Source: Candidatus Zixiibacteriota bacterium
GTDB taxonomy: Bacteria > Zixibacteria > MSB-5A5 > GN15 > FEB-12
Length of the DNA stretch: 6,104 nucleotides
Assembly (NCBI GenBank): GCA_030619345.1
Contig: JAUXBO010000159.1
Location: 1-6,104, forward strand
Direction: 5' to 3'
Made by a program: the position numbers and the translations under genes. The notes beneath the pieces were generated by a model, which was not told where the DNA came from, searched no databases, and worked only from the letters and a program-made list of their open reading frames with translations. Of this stretch, positions 4,885-6,104 are shown piece after piece (the first letter of the stretch is position 1; the number at the start of each line of letters is the position of its first letter).

Positions 4885-6104
4885 ATGAACCGCTACGCTC
4901 CGGTTTTCCGAATTGTCCACCTTCTAATGATGGTGGCCGGTACACTGCTCTTGCTTACGGGATTGAAACTGCTCCGTTTCAATTGGATTGATGGCGAGTC
5001 GTGGAGGATCGATATCATTGACCTGCTGTCGCTGTCGGGTGCGGTACTAAGTGAACATATCGAGATCGGATCATATTTGGCAGCCCTTGCCGCTTTCTAT
5101 TTTACATACTTGGTACTATCGCGTTGTTTTTGGAGGATGTTCTCTGACGCCGATTCTAATCGACTTCAGAAGACATTGTTTCTCGCTCTGAATGTGTTGT
5201 TGGCGTTGACCTGCATTACTGGTGTCTCTCTTGGATATGATTATAGTTTGGTTTTTGGGTATGAGACAGTTGTGGTGGTGCATCTGGTGTCCGTCTCTTT
5301 TCTAATACTGCTTTCTGTTTTTCATGTTATTAGAACTCTGGTTTTGGCAGGATTGGGGATAAATGATCTTTTCTTTGATCGACTCATTGGAAGGAAGTTG
5401 AAACCGTTGCTGCTGCTGATCTCTGGCATTGTTGCACTGGTAGTGTATACTGCGCCTGATTATGTGAGCATGCAATCACGGACATTGATTTGCCGGGCAC
5501 AAAACAGATCGGTGTTTGTCGATGGAAAACTGAGCGATATCGAATGGATGGGCGTCGATCAAATCACGGTTCCGCTGCAGCACGGAGCCAATTTTGACAA
5601 CGGAGGGACGGAAGTCAAGGTAAGAGCGTTACGGGACAGGCGTATCGTGTATTTTCTGTTTCAGTGGTCGGATGCAACCAGGTCTTTGAATAAGCATCTC
5701 GTCAAGACCAAGCGCGGGTGGGTTTTGATTGAAAGCGAAGAAGACAGTCGGACGGGAGAGACAATTTATTCCGAAGATCAATTATCGGTAACTTTCCATC
5801 GGCAGCCCCGCGGATGCGTGGCCAATTGCCATCTTTTACCAATTCCGGGAATGGGTCGCCATTATACGGATGGCGATACAACCGAATTCTGGTCATGGCG
5901 AGCTGTGACCAGCAATCCCGCTTCGCAGGCTATTGATGGTTACTGGGACAGCGATCTTGATGCCCGGGCCAGCGGAATCCACACTGAGAACAGGGCCGGG
6001 GGAGGGTTCAGACTAAATCTCGATCAACAATGGCGGCAGCCATATTTTCTTCCATCCTATTTTTATGTTCGTGATTGGATCAACATTATGACTGAGTCCT
6101 ATGA
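4885..6104 (+). CDS. Diheme cytochrome b fused to an ethylbenzene-dehydrogenase-type heme domain (partial)
   Basis: The frame runs from ATG 4885 off the right edge, giving 406 residues. Helices are at about 12-30, 58-80, 96-117, 128-152 and 173-190. H12, H58, H133 and H147 sit in helices 1, 2 and 4; the 14-residue gap of the last two matches the heme ligands of hydrogenase-type cytochromes b, so two b hemes are expected. Basic residues in the loops after helices 2 and 4 place the N-terminus inside and everything after helix 5 outside. The outer part (about 210 on) resembles the heme subunit of ethylbenzene dehydrogenase and related molybdenum enzymes: VDGKLSDIEW, then YFLFQWSDAT at 256-265, then FWSWRA at 335-340. 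It also carries C311-VAN-C315-H316, a CxxxCH heme c motif. The likely role is electron transfer between quinol and periplasmic partners; the partner is unknown. No Shine-Dalgarno sequence precedes ATG. GTG 4852 would add 11 residues in frame. Confidence 0.82.
   Translation, partial: MNRYAPVFRIVHLLMMVAGTLLLLTGLKLLRFNWIDGESWRIDIIDLLSLSGAVLSEHIEIGSYLAALAAFYFTYLVLSRCFWRMFSDADSNRLQKTLFLALNVLLALTCITGVSLGYDYSLVFGYETVVVVHLVSVSFLILLSVFHVIRTLVLAGLGINDLFFDRLIGRKLKPLLLLISGIVALVVYTAPDYVSMQSRTLICRAQNRSVFVDGKLSDIEWMGVDQITVPLQHGANFDNGGTEVKVRALRDRRIVYFLFQWSDATRSLNKHLVKTKRGWVLIESEEDSRTGETIYSEDQLSVTFHRQPRGCVANCHLLPIPGMGRHYTDGDTTEFWSWRAVTSNPASQAIDGYWDSDLDARASGIHTENRAGGGFRLNLDQQWRQPYFLPSYFYVRDWINIMTESY

Noticed and set aside
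4669..4920. 83-codon minus-strand frame across the end of nrdJ and the terminator
   Set aside because: It covers the nrdJ cysteine tail, the terminator and the tandem repeats, and shows no family features.
5702..5896. 64-codon minus-strand frame
   Set aside because: Antisense to the heme domain of the cytochrome fusion, including the CxxxCH codons; no independent support.

Overview
The window is bacterial DNA of roughly balanced base composition. It holds one complete large gene, one long gene cut by the right edge, the last codons of a gene cut by the left edge, and a noncoding stretch of about 975 bases crowded with small palindromic repeats. The host is not certain. The type of vitamin B12-dependent ribonucleotide reductase, the cytochrome fused to an ethylbenzene-dehydrogenase-like domain and the mixed intergenic palindromes would suit an uncultured anaerobic or facultative sediment or groundwater lineage (for example Zixibacteria or a relative). 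That placement is a guess from general resemblance.

Layout. Bases 1-63 read as the end of an open frame. Bases 64 to about 520 contain at least six short inverted repeats of different sequence, including a REP-like pair at 194-265; I see no credible gene there. A perfect DnaA box lies at 583-591. Bases 600-835 hold nothing I can support. Bases 838-884 carry two NrdR boxes with 31-bp phasing that overlap a likely promoter. A leader of about 150 nt with two substantial stem-loops follows, then a strong ribosome binding site and the TTG start of nrdJ (1039-4710). A clear rho-independent terminator (4748-4778) closes nrdJ. A short spacer containing two tandem 16-bp palindromic units (4809-4840) leads to the second gene, which runs from 4885 off the right edge.

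Function. NrdJ makes deoxyribonucleotides with adenosylcobalamin as radical source and needs no oxygen. The NrdR sites indicate repression when (d)ATP is plentiful. The second gene encodes a five-helix diheme cytochrome b joined to an extracytoplasmic ethylbenzene-dehydrogenase-type heme domain that carries a CxxxCH motif. It therefore looks like a membrane electron-transfer protein of a respiratory chain. The terminator and the unrelated functions suggest that the two genes are separate transcription units.

Most of the window is ordinary. The parts that most deserve a second look are the cytochrome fusion, the structured nrdJ leader, the tandem tetraloop-forming repeats before the cytochrome gene, and the mosaic of intergenic palindromes.
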